Of a stretch of DNA of 64,000 nt, positions 38,436 through 47,008 are shown one piece after another. Numbering within the stretch: position 1 is the first letter of the stretch; each line of letters opens with the position of its first letter. Both the position numbers and the translations under genes were made by a program. Source of the stretch: Constrictibacter sp. MBR-5 (lineage in GTDB: Bacteria > Pseudomonadota > Alphaproteobacteria > JAJUGE01); assembly GCF_040549485.1 (NCBI RefSeq), contig NZ_JBEPTK010000004.1, positions 248,001-312,000 of the forward strand, written 5' to 3'. Below the pieces are notes generated by a model. That model did no database searches, was not told where the DNA came from, and saw only the letters and a program-made list of their open reading frames with translations.

Positions 38436-41192
38436 TCAGGCGACGGAAGCGGTCACACCGTCACCGCCGCGTCCCCAGAGCGTCAGCTTCTCCAGCAACA
38501 CCGCCGCGTCGACCGGCTTCGATACATAGTCGTCCATGCCAGCCTCCAGGCAGCGCTCGCGGTCGCCCTTCATCGCGTTGGCGGTCATCGCGATGACCGG
38601 TATCGAGGCGACCTGCCGGTTCAGGGACCGGATCCGCCTCGTGGCCTCAAAGCCGTCCATGTCCGGCATCTGGATGTCCATCAGCACGATGTCGTACGGC
38701 CGGTTATTGACGGCCTCCACTGCTTCGAAGCCGTTCGCGGCCACGTCGGCCTGATGCCCAGCCGCGTTGACCAGCGCGACGGCGAGCATCTGATTGACTT
38801 TGTTGTCTTCGACGACGAGGACGCGCAGCCGGACGCGCGCCGTCGCGCCGGACATACCGGCAATCTGTTGCCTCGGCATCACCGTCGCCGGCCGGCTGAC
38901 GGGAGGCGGCGCACAGAGCTCGGTCAGGCGGTGCGCCAGTAGTCCCTGATGGATCGGCTTCGCCAGTTGATCGTCGAAACCGAGCTCGCGCGCCTTCGCC
39001 TTGCTTCCCACCATGCCGGACGAGGAACAGAGGAGGAGCTTGGTAGCCTCTGTAAAGCCTGCCGCTCGTGCCATCGCCGCAAGTCCGACCCCGTCGGTGT
39101 CCGGCATCATGTGGTCAATGATCGCCACGTCGAAGTCCGCGCCTCGTGCACGCGCATCGCGCATCTGCTCCATCGCCGCGCCAGCGCCGTCGACGACGGT
39201 CGCCCCAATTCCGAAAATCTCCAACTGTCGGGCGATGACACAGCGATTGACGGGGTTGTCGTCGACCACCAGCGCGGTGCGGCCACGCAGAGCCGTCATA
39301 TCCGCCGGCTCGGCCGACACCATCTCGGCTCCCAGTCCCAGCCGCATCGTGAACCAGAATGTCGATCCGGTCCCCTCGGTGCTCTCCACGCCCACCTCGC
39401 CGCCCATCAACCCCGCGAGGCTCTTGCAGATCGCGAGGCCGAGGCCGGTGCCGCCATAGCGGCGGGTGGTGGATGTATCGGCTTGGCTGAAACGTTCGAA
39501 CACTCGTGCGTGATGCTCCGCCGCGATTCCGATCCCGGTGTCGCGGACGCGAATCTCGATCTCTGCCACGCCGTCGACGATGTCGCGCAGCCCGACTCTG
39601 ACGGAAACGCCGCCTTCCTCGGTGAACTTTATGGCGTTGCCGACGAGGTTGTGGATGATCTGACGAACCCGCCCAACGTCGCCGCACAGGACCCGCGGCA
39701 CACCCGGCTCGATCAGCGACGCCAGTTCGATCCCCTTCGCGTGGGCCCGCGCGGCGGAGAGATCAAGCACGCTCTCGACCACCTGCGACAGGTCGAAGGG
39801 CCCGATTTCCAGATCGATCATCTCCGCTTCGATCTTAGAGAAGTCCAGAATGTCGTTGAGGATCGTCAGCAGCGTCTCGCCGCTTTCGATGATCGTCCCC
39901 GTGAACTGGCGCTGCTGCTCGTCCAGGTCGCTGTTCATCAAGAGACCGGCCATGCCGATGACGCCATTCATCGGCGTACGTATTTCATGGCTCATCGTCG
40001 CCAGAAAATCGGACTTCGCCCGGCTCGCGGCTTCGGCGTCCTCCTTGGCGGCGAGCAGGCTGCGCTCCACTTCCTTGCGCTGGGTGATGTCCCGAAGCAC
40101 AACGACGCTTATCGCCGCACCGGTCTGCTCGGCCACCCCGACGGTAATCTCGACGGGGAACGTGGCGCCGTCGGGCCGTCTGGCGACCGCTTCCAACGGC
40201 TCTCTCGGGCCGCCAGCACCGTCCAGCACCCCACCTTCCCGATCGACGACATCCTCGAGGGCAAGCCCATCCAAGGTGCAGCCGAAGATGGCCTGGGCTG
40301 CAGGGTTGGCCATCCCGATGCACCCGTCGCCGTCGACGATCAGAATCCCGTCGGCCGACGTATCGAAGACGGTTCGAAGAAATTCTTCGCTCTGACGACG
40401 CCGGGTCTCGGAATGCTGGAGGCGGCGGTCCACCACCGCGGCGACCGCGGCGATGAGCCCCAGGCCCACGGCAACGACGGTGATACCGGCCACCAGCATC
40501 TTGCTGTCGGCGAACCCGGCGAGAGGCTCACTGCCGACTTCAGGAAAGAAGTACGTCGCCGACATCGCCGTATAGTGCATCGCGGTGACGGACAGGCCCA
40601 TCAGGACTGCCCCACCGATCCGCCATCGAGCGCGACGGCCATGCCGGATCCAGCCGTCGGAGCTGAGCACCGCCAGTGCGAGGATGGAGAGTGCGACCAC
40701 CACCGCGATCGAAAGTCCGAACACGACCGGATCATAGACGGTGCGGGCCGCAAGCCTGAGCCCGGCCATGCCCGTGTAGTGCATCGCGCCGACGCCGAGA
40801 CCGAGGACGAGCCCGCCGAAGCCGAGGCGATGGGCCAACCCGCCACGACCAGTGAATATCCCGAACGCTAATCCGCTTGCGACGACCGCGAAGACGAGGG
40901 ATAGCGCCGTCGTCGGGAGGTCATAGCGGACCTCGACTGGCATGGTGACTGCGAGCATCCCGATGAAGTGCATCGCCCAGATGCCTGCCCCCATCGAGAC
41001 GCCTGCGGTCGCGAGCCAGATGGCACGCCCCGCGCCCGCCGCAACCGATCCCACGCGCTCCATCACGTGAAACGCTGTGTAGGAGGCGAAGACGGCGACC
41101 AGGTAGGAGAGCAGAACGAGGGGCATGCTGTGCGCGTGCGCTATGCACAGGCTCAGATCCATACCCGGTGCGAGAAACCAACTGCCGGCCAT
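38436..41192 (-). CDS. Hybrid sensor kinase: MHYT - PAS - HisKA - HATPase - REC - REC
   Basis: A 918-aa membrane kinase. The N-terminal region (about 1-260) has seven hydrophobic helices with three MHYT-type motifs (AMHFIGML, AMHYTGMAG, AMHYTAMSAT), proposed to bind copper and sense O2, CO or NO. A PAS domain spans about 270-380. The acceptor His is in FLATMSHEIRTPMNGVIG, the ATP site in DTGIGIAAEH and GGTGLGLAICKSL. Two receivers follow; phospho-Asp are in AIIDHMMPDTDG and IVLMDIQMPDMDG. No response-regulator or output gene is adjacent. ATG 41192 or 41162 can start it. Convergent with the ClC gene. Confidence 0.9.
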   Translation of the reverse strand: MAGSWFLAPGMDLSLCIAHAHSMPLVLLSYLVAVFASYTAFHVMERVGSVAAGAGRAIWLATAGVSMGAGIWAMHFIGMLAVTMPVEVRYDLPTTALSLVFAVVASGLAFGIFTGRGGLAHRLGFGGLVLGLGVGAMHYTGMAGLRLAARTVYDPVVFGLSIAVVVALSILALAVLSSDGWIRHGRRARWRIGGAVLMGLSVTAMHYTAMSATYFFPEVGSEPLAGFADSKMLVAGITVVAVGLGLIAAVAAVVDRRLQHSETRRRQSEEFLRTVFDTSADGILIVDGDGCIGMANPAAQAIFGCTLDGLALEDVVDREGGVLDGAGGPREPLEAVARRPDGATFPVEITVGVAEQTGAAISVVVLRDITQRKEVERSLLAAKEDAEAASRAKSDFLATMSHEIRTPMNGVIGMAGLLMNSDLDEQQRQFTGTIIESGETLLTILNDILDFSKIEAEMIDLEIGPFDLSQVVESVLDLSAARAHAKGIELASLIEPGVPRVLCGDVGRVRQIIHNLVGNAIKFTEEGGVSVRVGLRDIVDGVAEIEIRVRDTGIGIAAEHHARVFERFSQADTSTTRRYGGTGLGLAICKSLAGLMGGEVGVESTEGTGSTFWFTMRLGLGAEMVSAEPADMTALRGRTALVVDDNPVNRCVIARQLEIFGIGATVVDGAGAAMEQMRDARARGADFDVAIIDHMMPDTDGVGLAAMARAAGFTEATKLLLCSSSGMVGSKAKARELGFDDQLAKPIHQGLLAHRLTELCAPPPVSRPATVMPRQQIAGMSGATARVRLRVLVVEDNKVNQMLAVALVNAAGHQADVAANGFEAVEAVNNRPYDIVLMDIQMPDMDGFEATRRIRSLNRQVASIPVIAMTANAMKGDRERCLEAGMDDYVSKPVDAAVLLEKLTLWGRGGDGVTASVA

Positions 41193-41322
41193 TCCACCGT
41201 CCGACGTTCAGAAACGAGCACCGGGGTATGCGGGATTGCATTGAATATGCCGTTAATGCCGGCCGACGATGTCGGATCGCGGGGCTGATGGCGGCGCTTC
41301 GGATGCTATATATCCAAGCGGC

Positions 41323-43611
41323 ATGAACGATCCTTTCGACCTGACAGACGATCCACCCGCCGGACCGGTGCATCTTCCCGCCGCGGAGCCGCCCTATCTG
41401 GCTGGCCTGAACCCGGCGCAGCGCGAAGCGGTCGAGGCGGCCGACGGACCCGTTCTGGTCCTGTCGGGCGCCGGCACCGGCAAGACCCGGGTGCTGACCA
41501 CGCGGCTCGTCCACCTGCTGGCGACCAACCGCTGCTGGCCGCGTCAGATCCTGGCCGTGACCTTCACCAACAAGGCCGCGCGCGAGATGCGCGAGCGGGT
41601 CGCGGCGATGATCGGCGGCCTGACCGAAGGCATGTGGCTCGGCACCTTCCATGCCCTCGGCGTGCGCATCCTGCGGCGCCACGCCGAGGTGGTCGGGCTG
41701 CAGTCGAACTTCACCATCCTCGATACCGACGACCAGCTGCGCCTGCTCAAGCAGGTCATGCAGGCCGAGGGTGTGGACTCCGGCCGCTGGCCGGCGCGCG
41801 CATTGCTGGGCGTCATCCAGCGCTGGAAGGACCGCGGCATCACGCCGGACAAGGTTACGGCCGCCGAGGACACCGACTTCGCCGACGGCCGCGCGAAAAA
41901 GCTCTACGCCGTCTACCAGGAGCGGCTGGCGACGCTCAACGCCACCGACTTCGGCGACCTGCTGCTGCACAACCTGACCGTCTTCCGCGAGAAGCCCGAG
42001 GTGCTGGCCGACTGGCAGCGGCGCTTCAAATACATCCTCGTCGACGAGTACCAGGACACCAACGTCGCGCAGTATCTCTGGCTGCGCCTGCTGGCGCAGG
42101 GGCACCGCAACATCTGCTGCGTCGGCGACGACGACCAGTCGATCTACGGCTGGCGCGGCGCCGAGGTGGGCAACATCCTGCGCTTCGAGCAGGACTTCCC
42201 GGGCGCGAAGGTCATCCGCCTGGAGCAGAACTACCGCTCGACCGCGCCGATCCTGGCCGCCGCCTCCGGCCTGATCGCCAACAACAAGGGCCGGCTCGGC
42301 AAGACGCTGTGGACGTCGGCCGAGGGCGGTGCCCCCGTCAGCGTGCGCAGCCTGTGGGACGGCGACGAGGAGGCCCGCTTCGTCGGCGACGAGGTGGAAG
42401 CCCGGCAGCGCCAGGGCGACAGCCTGGGCAGCATGGCCATCCTGGTGCGCGCCGGCTTCCAGACCCGCGCCTTCGAGGAGCGCTTCGTCACCCTCGGCGT
42501 CCCCTATCGCGTCGTCGGCGGCCTGCGCTTCTACGAGCGGCAGGAGGTGCGCGACGCGCTGGCCTATCTGCGCGCCATCCAGCAGCCCGACGACGACCTG
42601 GCGATCGAGCGCATCATCAACCTGCCGCGCCGCGGCATCGGCAACGCCACGCTGCAGTCGGTGCACATGCTGGCCCGCGCCCAGCGGATCTCGTTCTGCG
42701 AGGCCGCCCGGCGCGTCGTGGAGACGGACGAGCTGCGCCCCCAGGCGCGCAAGGCGCTGTCGGGCTTCCTGGTCGATCTCGACCGCTGGCGCGCCGTGGC
42801 GCAGGGGCTGCCGCCGGTCGAACTGGCCGAGACGGTGCTGGACGAGTCCGGCTATACGCTGATGTGGAAGCAGGACCGCTCGGCCGAGGCGCCGGGACGG
42901 CTGGAGAACCTGAAGGAGTTCGTGCGCGCCATCGGCGAGTTCGACACGCTCCAGGGCTTCCTCGAACACGTCGCCCTGGTCACCGAACTGGAGGGCGACA
43001 ACACGGTGGAGCAGATCAGCCTGATGACCCTGCATGCGGCGAAGGGCCTGGAGTTCGACACGGTCTTCCTGCCCGGCTGGGAGGAGGGCCTGTTCCCGCA
43101 CCAGCGCGCCATGGACGAGAGCGGCATGGCCGGGCTGGAGGAGGAGCGCCGCCTCGCCTATGTCGGCATCACCCGCGCCCGCAAGCGCGTGACGATCAGC
43201 TGCGCCGCCAACCGCCGCGTCCACAACATGTGGCAGAGCGGCCTGCCGTCGCGCTTCATCTCCGAACTGCCGGAGGCGCATGTGGAACGCGCCGCCGACG
43301 CCGGCCTGTTCGCCGGTCAGGCCACCCAGGCGGTGGAGACCGAGGCGAGCTGGGCCGGCGGCGGTCCCGGCTTCCAGCGCTGGAAGGCCAGCCGCGGCAG
43401 CGGCCGCGGCGCCACCATCGACGGCACGGCCTGGGAGATCAAGCCGCGCGAGGCGAAGGCCGCCTATGCGGTCGGCGCCCGGGTCTTCCACCAGAAGTTC
43501 GGCTACGGCGTCGTCGAGGACGTCGATGCCGACAAGCTGGGCATCGCCTTCGAGACCTCCGGCCGGAAGACCGTCATCGCCAGCTTCGTCCAGCCGGCGG
43601 AGGCCGTCTGA
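41323..43611 (+). CDS. uvrD: ATP-dependent DNA helicase UvrD/PcrA
   Basis: A 762-aa superfamily 1A 3'-5' helicase for repair and replication-fork removal. Motif I LSGAGTGKTRVLTTR is near residue 47, motif II DEYQDTNVAQY near 240, motif III GDDDQSIYGWRGA, motif IV EQNYRS, motif V TLHAAKGLEFDTVFLPG and motif VI VGITRARKR. The C-terminal 70 residues hold a small Tudor-like beta barrel (VGARVFHQKFGYGVVEDVDADK) that binds RNA polymerase in PcrA. ATG 41323 gives the standard start. Confidence 0.95.
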   Translation: MNDPFDLTDDPPAGPVHLPAAEPPYLAGLNPAQREAVEAADGPVLVLSGAGTGKTRVLTTRLVHLLATNRCWPRQILAVTFTNKAAREMRERVAAMIGGLTEGMWLGTFHALGVRILRRHAEVVGLQSNFTILDTDDQLRLLKQVMQAEGVDSGRWPARALLGVIQRWKDRGITPDKVTAAEDTDFADGRAKKLYAVYQERLATLNATDFGDLLLHNLTVFREKPEVLADWQRRFKYILVDEYQDTNVAQYLWLRLLAQGHRNICCVGDDDQSIYGWRGAEVGNILRFEQDFPGAKVIRLEQNYRSTAPILAAASGLIANNKGRLGKTLWTSAEGGAPVSVRSLWDGDEEARFVGDEVEARQRQGDSLGSMAILVRAGFQTRAFEERFVTLGVPYRVVGGLRFYERQEVRDALAYLRAIQQPDDDLAIERIINLPRRGIGNATLQSVHMLARAQRISFCEAARRVVETDELRPQARKALSGFLVDLDRWRAVAQGLPPVELAETVLDESGYTLMWKQDRSAEAPGRLENLKEFVRAIGEFDTLQGFLEHVALVTELEGDNTVEQISLMTLHAAKGLEFDTVFLPGWEEGLFPHQRAMDESGMAGLEEERRLAYVGITRARKRVTISCAANRRVHNMWQSGLPSRFISELPEAHVERAADAGLFAGQATQAVETEASWAGGGPGFQRWKASRGSGRGATIDGTAWEIKPREAKAAYAVGARVFHQKFGYGVVEDVDADKLGIAFETSGRKTVIASFVQPAEAV

Positions 43612-44519
43612 TGTGGCGCGTCGCCGTCACCGTGCCGGCCGGGGCCGCCGAGACCTTCGCCTGGGCGCTGGAGCCGTTCGCCGACACGGTCGGCATCTTC
43701 GGCATCGAGGACGACCGCCGCAGCCCCGACCCGCCGACCTGGGAGACGGACCTCTGGCTCGCCGACCGCTGCGTCGTCGAGATCGTCAGCGAGGACGAAC
43801 CCGACCGGCCGGGCATCGTCGCCGCCATCGCGGTCAGCGCCGCCGAGCGCGGCATCCCACGCCCGGAGATCACCTTCGAGGAACTGGCCGACCGCGACTG
43901 GGTCGCGGAGACCTATCGCGGCTTCCCCGAGCTGACGATCGGGCGCTATCGCATCCGCGGCTCGCACATCGACACGCCGGTCCCGCCGAACGCGATCACG
44001 CTCACCATCGACGCCGCCGTCGCCTTCGGCACCGGCGAGCACGAGACCACGCGCGGCTGCCTGACGGCGCTCGACCGGCTCGCCCGGCGGATCCGGCCGC
44101 ACCGCGTCCTCGACCTCGGCTGCGGCAGCGGGATCCTCGCGCTGGCCGCCGCGCGGACCTGGCACGTGCCGGTCGTCGCGAGCGACATCGACCCCGTGTC
44201 GGTGCGCGAGACGCGGCGCAATGCCCGCGTCAACGGCCTGCTGCCGCTGGTCGAGGCGATCCGCAGTCCCGGCTGGCGCGCCCCCGCCGTGCGGAGCGGC
44301 GGACCCTACGACCTGGTCTTCGCCAACATCCTGGCCCGGCCGCTGGTCCGTATGGCGCCCGACCTCGCCCACGGCCTCGCACCGGGCGGCGTGGCGGTGC
44401 TCTCCGGCCTGCTGACCTGGCAGGAGGCCCGCGTGCTCTCCGCCCACCGGACCCAGGGCCTGCGCCTCGTCGAGCGCTTCCGCTTCGGCGACTGGAGCAC
44501 CCTCGTCGTCAGCCGCTGA
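43611..44519 (+). CDS. prmA: Ribosomal protein L11 methyltransferase-like protein
   Basis: A 302-aa SAM-dependent methyltransferase. The PrmA-type catalytic half shows AFGTGEHETTRGCL near residue 142, the SAM motif VLDLGCGSGILALAAAR, a DIDP acidic loop and LVFANILARPL near 230. The N-terminal half corresponds to the L11-binding domain. The ATG overlaps the uvrD stop by one base (TGATG), so the two are co-translated. PrmA next to uvrD-like genes is common in alphaproteobacteria. Confidence 0.9.
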   Translation: MWRVAVTVPAGAAETFAWALEPFADTVGIFGIEDDRRSPDPPTWETDLWLADRCVVEIVSEDEPDRPGIVAAIAVSAAERGIPRPEITFEELADRDWVAETYRGFPELTIGRYRIRGSHIDTPVPPNAITLTIDAAVAFGTGEHETTRGCLTALDRLARRIRPHRVLDLGCGSGILALAAARTWHVPVVASDIDPVSVRETRRNARVNGLLPLVEAIRSPGWRAPAVRSGGPYDLVFANILARPLVRMAPDLAHGLAPGGVAVLSGLLTWQEARVLSAHRTQGLRLVERFRFGDWSTLVVSR

Positions 44520-44545
44520 CGCGCGGCCGCGGCTCGCTCGTCGCC

Positions 44546-45463
44546 TCAGCGCCGCCGCTTGCCGCTCCGGGAGCCGGACCGCGGGTTCGGCGGCTGTCGC
44601 AGCGGCTGCCGCGGGGGCGCGTCGCAGGCGGCGTGCGCGAGGCGGATGCCGCGGCGGATGTCCGGCCATGCCGCGTCGGTGGCGGGAAGCGCCTTCAGCA
44701 GGTCCGCGAGGTCGGGAGGCGGAAGCCCCGGCTGATCCGCGTTGGGCATCCCGTGCAACAATGTGGAACGGTTTTCGGGAAACGTTGCGCGGGGGGCGGC
44801 GTGCGGTTCCTCGTGCGGCGTGTTGGGCGGCGTGTCGACCGGCGAGCCGGTCCCGCGGGGCAGCAGCCTCGCCTCCTCGCTGTGCTCGCGCCATGCGGCG
44901 AGGTCGGCATCGGCGACTTCGGCGAGATGGGCCCGGACCTCCTCCTCCAGGGCGAGCGGCGTATCGAGCACGAAGAGCTCCGGCCCGCGTGGCGGCGTGC
45001 CGCAGATTGCGTCGAGCTTGGTGTCCTCGATGCCGCGCCGGGCGTCGGCGATGTCCCGCCGCGCCAGGCCCAGCTTCTCCGCCACCCAGATCGCGGCCCG
45101 GAGGTCGCCGCGCCGGACCGCCGCCTCGATCGCTTCCAGCGCCGCGCCGTGCAGGCCCTTGAAGCGCGAGGCCGCCTCGACCGCCAGATAGCGCCGCTCC
45201 TCGGCGATCCGGGTCCGCAGCCGCTCCGACCGCTGCAGCGTCCGCCAGAGCGTGCTGCGCGAGCAGCGCAGATGTTCGGCCACGGCGGTCATGGTCTCGC
45301 CCCGCGCGATCATGAAGGCCGCGTCGTTCCAGGCACGCTCGCAGGCGACCCGGCTGCCGGCGCCGATCGGGTCCAGGTTGGGGAGGTCGTCGTCGAGGTC
45401 GTCGTCGGGCAGGAGCGGCACGCGCCGCGGCTGCCGTGACGGGGGATGGACGGCGGGGGTCAT
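44546..45463 (-). CDS. HTH protein, phage terminase small-subunit-like
   Basis: A 305-aa protein with an unordered, charged start, a helix-turn-helix near residues 55-95 (MTAVAEHLRCSRSTLWRTLQ) and a coiled or helical segment IWVAEKLGLARRDIADARRG as in terminase small subunits. The C-terminal third is Pro-rich. It has no phage neighbours. A strong palindrome and an inverted repeat lie 30-90 bp upstream. It is the left border of the accessory island and is convergent with prmA. Confidence 0.6.
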   Translation of the reverse strand: MTPAVHPPSRQPRRVPLLPDDDLDDDLPNLDPIGAGSRVACERAWNDAAFMIARGETMTAVAEHLRCSRSTLWRTLQRSERLRTRIAEERRYLAVEAASRFKGLHGAALEAIEAAVRRGDLRAAIWVAEKLGLARRDIADARRGIEDTKLDAICGTPPRGPELFVLDTPLALEEEVRAHLAEVADADLAAWREHSEEARLLPRGTGSPVDTPPNTPHEEPHAAPRATFPENRSTLLHGMPNADQPGLPPPDLADLLKALPATDAAWPDIRRGIRLAHAACDAPPRQPLRQPPNPRSGSRSGKRRR

Positions 45464-45495
45464 GGTGCATCTCCGATGCGGATGAGGGGACCATG

Positions 45496-45549
45496 ATCCT
45501 ATAGGATTTTTGACCCAATTACAAGTATGAAATCCCAGCTATATACTTG
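45496..45549 (-). promoter_or_regulatory. Promoter with palindrome and inverted repeat before the HTH gene
   Basis: ATCCTATAGGAT (45496-45507) is a perfect 12-bp palindrome that holds a TATAGG-like -10; on the minus strand TTGTAA lies about 15 bp before it. The half sites CAAGTAT (45522-45528) and ATACTTG (45543-45549) form an inverted repeat that overlaps the -35. This looks like an operator for autoregulation by the HTH protein. Confidence 0.45.
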
Positions 45550-45563
45550 ACGCCACAAGCCGG

Positions 45564-46186
45564 GCGCACCGCATCCGCGAGGCCATGCGCGACGGCGGGC
45601 TGATGCTCCGCTCGGCGGCAACGGCAAGATCGTGGAAGCCGACGAAACCTATTACGGTAAGCAGACTGACCCGAAGCCCTCAGCACACCGTCGCGGCGCG
45701 CCCTACCTCAAGAAGAACGTCGCAGCCAACAAGCGGGCGGTTATCTCTCTTGTCGAGAGCGGCGGACGGGTCCACTCCTTCCGTGTCGCGGTGGCCGACA
45801 AGTTCACCGTGAACAAGATCGTTCGCGCCACCATCGACCGCGAAAGCCGGCTGCACACCGACGAAAGCCGCCTCTACGGTGACGCGCCCAGCATCTTCTC
45901 TACCCATGGGACCGTGAAGCACTCCGTCAAGGAGAACGTCCGCGGCGACGTGCACACCAACTCCGCGGAAGGCTTCTTCTCGATCTTCAAGCGCGGCATG
46001 AAGGGCATCTATCAGCACTGCTCGGAAAAGCACCTGCACCGCTGCTTAGCCGAGTACGATTTCCGCTACAACCACCGCGTCAAGCTCGGCTTTGACGACC
46101 CGAAGCGCACCGCAGAAGCGATCCGCGGCGCCAGCGGCAAGCGGCTCACCTATATGCAATCTGGTCTCTCCCAACTTCCGGCTTGA
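45564..46186 (+). pseudogene. IS1595-family transposase remnant (5' truncated, frameshifted)
   Basis: The DDE_Tnp_IS1595 core is intact in one frame from about 45626: VEADETYYGK, HTDESRLYGD, then HTNSAEGFFSIFKRG and RYNHRVKLGFDDP, with the catalytic Asp and Asn/Glu positions visible. Upstream the zinc-ribbon half is missing; only a HRIREAMRDGGL piece remains, in another frame. The shift happens between about 45600 and 45628, where the normal LGGNGKIVEADE should follow. The element is therefore inactive. Element ends were not located. Confidence 0.85.
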
Positions 46187-46346
46187 AGCTGAGACGTTCT
46201 CCCGCTGGAAACGAAAGCGGGCGAAGCGAAAGGCCAAGTCTACCCCGAGTCGCGGCGAGTAGACCGCCGCGAACAGGACGGGAACGGCCGGAATCCAACC
46301 TTTCTGACCGGTTAACGACCCTGCACAACCCGTTGTGGTATGGTGA

Positions 46347-46386
46347 GCCGCCACCCCCGAGGTCTGGCTGACAGAGGGGTGGCGGC
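46347..46386 (+). other. Strong GC stem-loop upstream of the DUF3892 gene
   Basis: GCCGCCACCCC (46347-46357) and GGGGTGGCGGC (46376-46386) pair perfectly over 11 bp with an 18-nt loop. It lies 37 bp before the start codon and could be a leader terminator or a structured element carried with the IS. No T-run follows. Confidence 0.55.
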
Positions 46387-46422
46387 TTCGGCAACCGTTG
46401 TCAGGAAAGGACAACAGCTACT

Positions 46423-46710
46423 ATGGCAGCTCGACACGAAATCACGTGCATCGTTCCCGATGGTGCCGACCGCGATCGTCGCATCGATCGGATCGGCGGC
46501 GCAAGCGGCGGCACCGGCGGGGGCGGATGGCGACTCAGCCTCGATGAGGCAATCGCCGGCATCGAGAACAACACCTGGGAGTTCTGGACCAGAGGCGGCG
46601 GGAAGCCCGTCGAGGTGATCGTCGCTACTCACAATGGACGGAAGTACCTGAAGACGGAGGCTGACGGCGCAGAGCCGAACAACCTCCTGAGCCTTCCGAC
46701 CTGCCAGTGA
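46423..46710 (+). CDS. DUF3892-domain protein
   Basis: A 95-aa protein with the family features in order: ITCIVPDGADRDRRIDRIGG, WRLSLDEAIAGIENN, VEVIVATHNGRKYLKTEAD and NNLLSLPTC at the end. The function of DUF3892 proteins is unknown. AGGAAAGGA lies before the ATG. It sits inside the accessory island, after the IS1595 remnant. Confidence 0.8.
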   Translation: MAARHEITCIVPDGADRDRRIDRIGGASGGTGGGGWRLSLDEAIAGIENNTWEFWTRGGGKPVEVIVATHNGRKYLKTEADGAEPNNLLSLPTCQ

Positions 46711-46849
46711 TGAGGCCGAAGGGGGGCGCATAGGCCTCAGGGTCACTGGCCCATGAAATGGCCTGCTGTGCCACCCATAGGTCTCGGTAGTGTTAGTGGG
46801 CTGGATCGCCTAGGGCGAACCTTATGCGGTCCAGCCACGCTCTACAAAC

Positions 46850-46987
46850 TCATTGTTCGCCCTCCTTCCTCGGTTTTGGCGACACTGGGGCTTTCTTCGG
46901 CGGCGTCTTCAATGCCGCCTTCAGCGCGGCCTCGAAACGGCGCTGCGCTTCCTCGTCGGTATATGTGTCCGCGCTGTCTTTGCTCAT
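46850..46987 (-). CDS. 45-aa acidic/basic protein divergent from the HNH gene
   Basis: A 45-aa reading frame, MSKDSADTYTDEEAQRR at its start, then RFEAALKAALKTPPKK and a Lys-rich tail. The TxDEEAxRRFEAALxxALKTP pattern is one I know from short hypothetical proteins in Rhizobiales genomes, where it behaves like an antitoxin-style small protein. Its ATG at 46987 is 22 bp from the HNH gene start, so the two share a promoter region. Confidence 0.6.
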   Translation of the reverse strand: MSKDSADTYTDEEAQRRFEAALKAALKTPPKKAPVSPKPRKEGEQ

Positions 46988-47008
46988 AAGGCTCCACCGG
47001 AGATCCGG

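Noticed and set aside
38949-40871. 640-codon plus-strand frame
   Set aside because: Antisense to the MHYT hybrid kinase, which has clear H, N, G and receiver motifs.
40921-43491. 856-codon minus-strand frame
   Set aside because: Antisense to uvrD, which carries all helicase motifs.
46853-47008. Longer N-terminus for the HNH-like protein
   Set aside because: This part overlaps the divergent 45-aa gene, is Arg/Leu-rich and lacks a ribosome site, whereas ATG 47009 has GGAG at good spacing.
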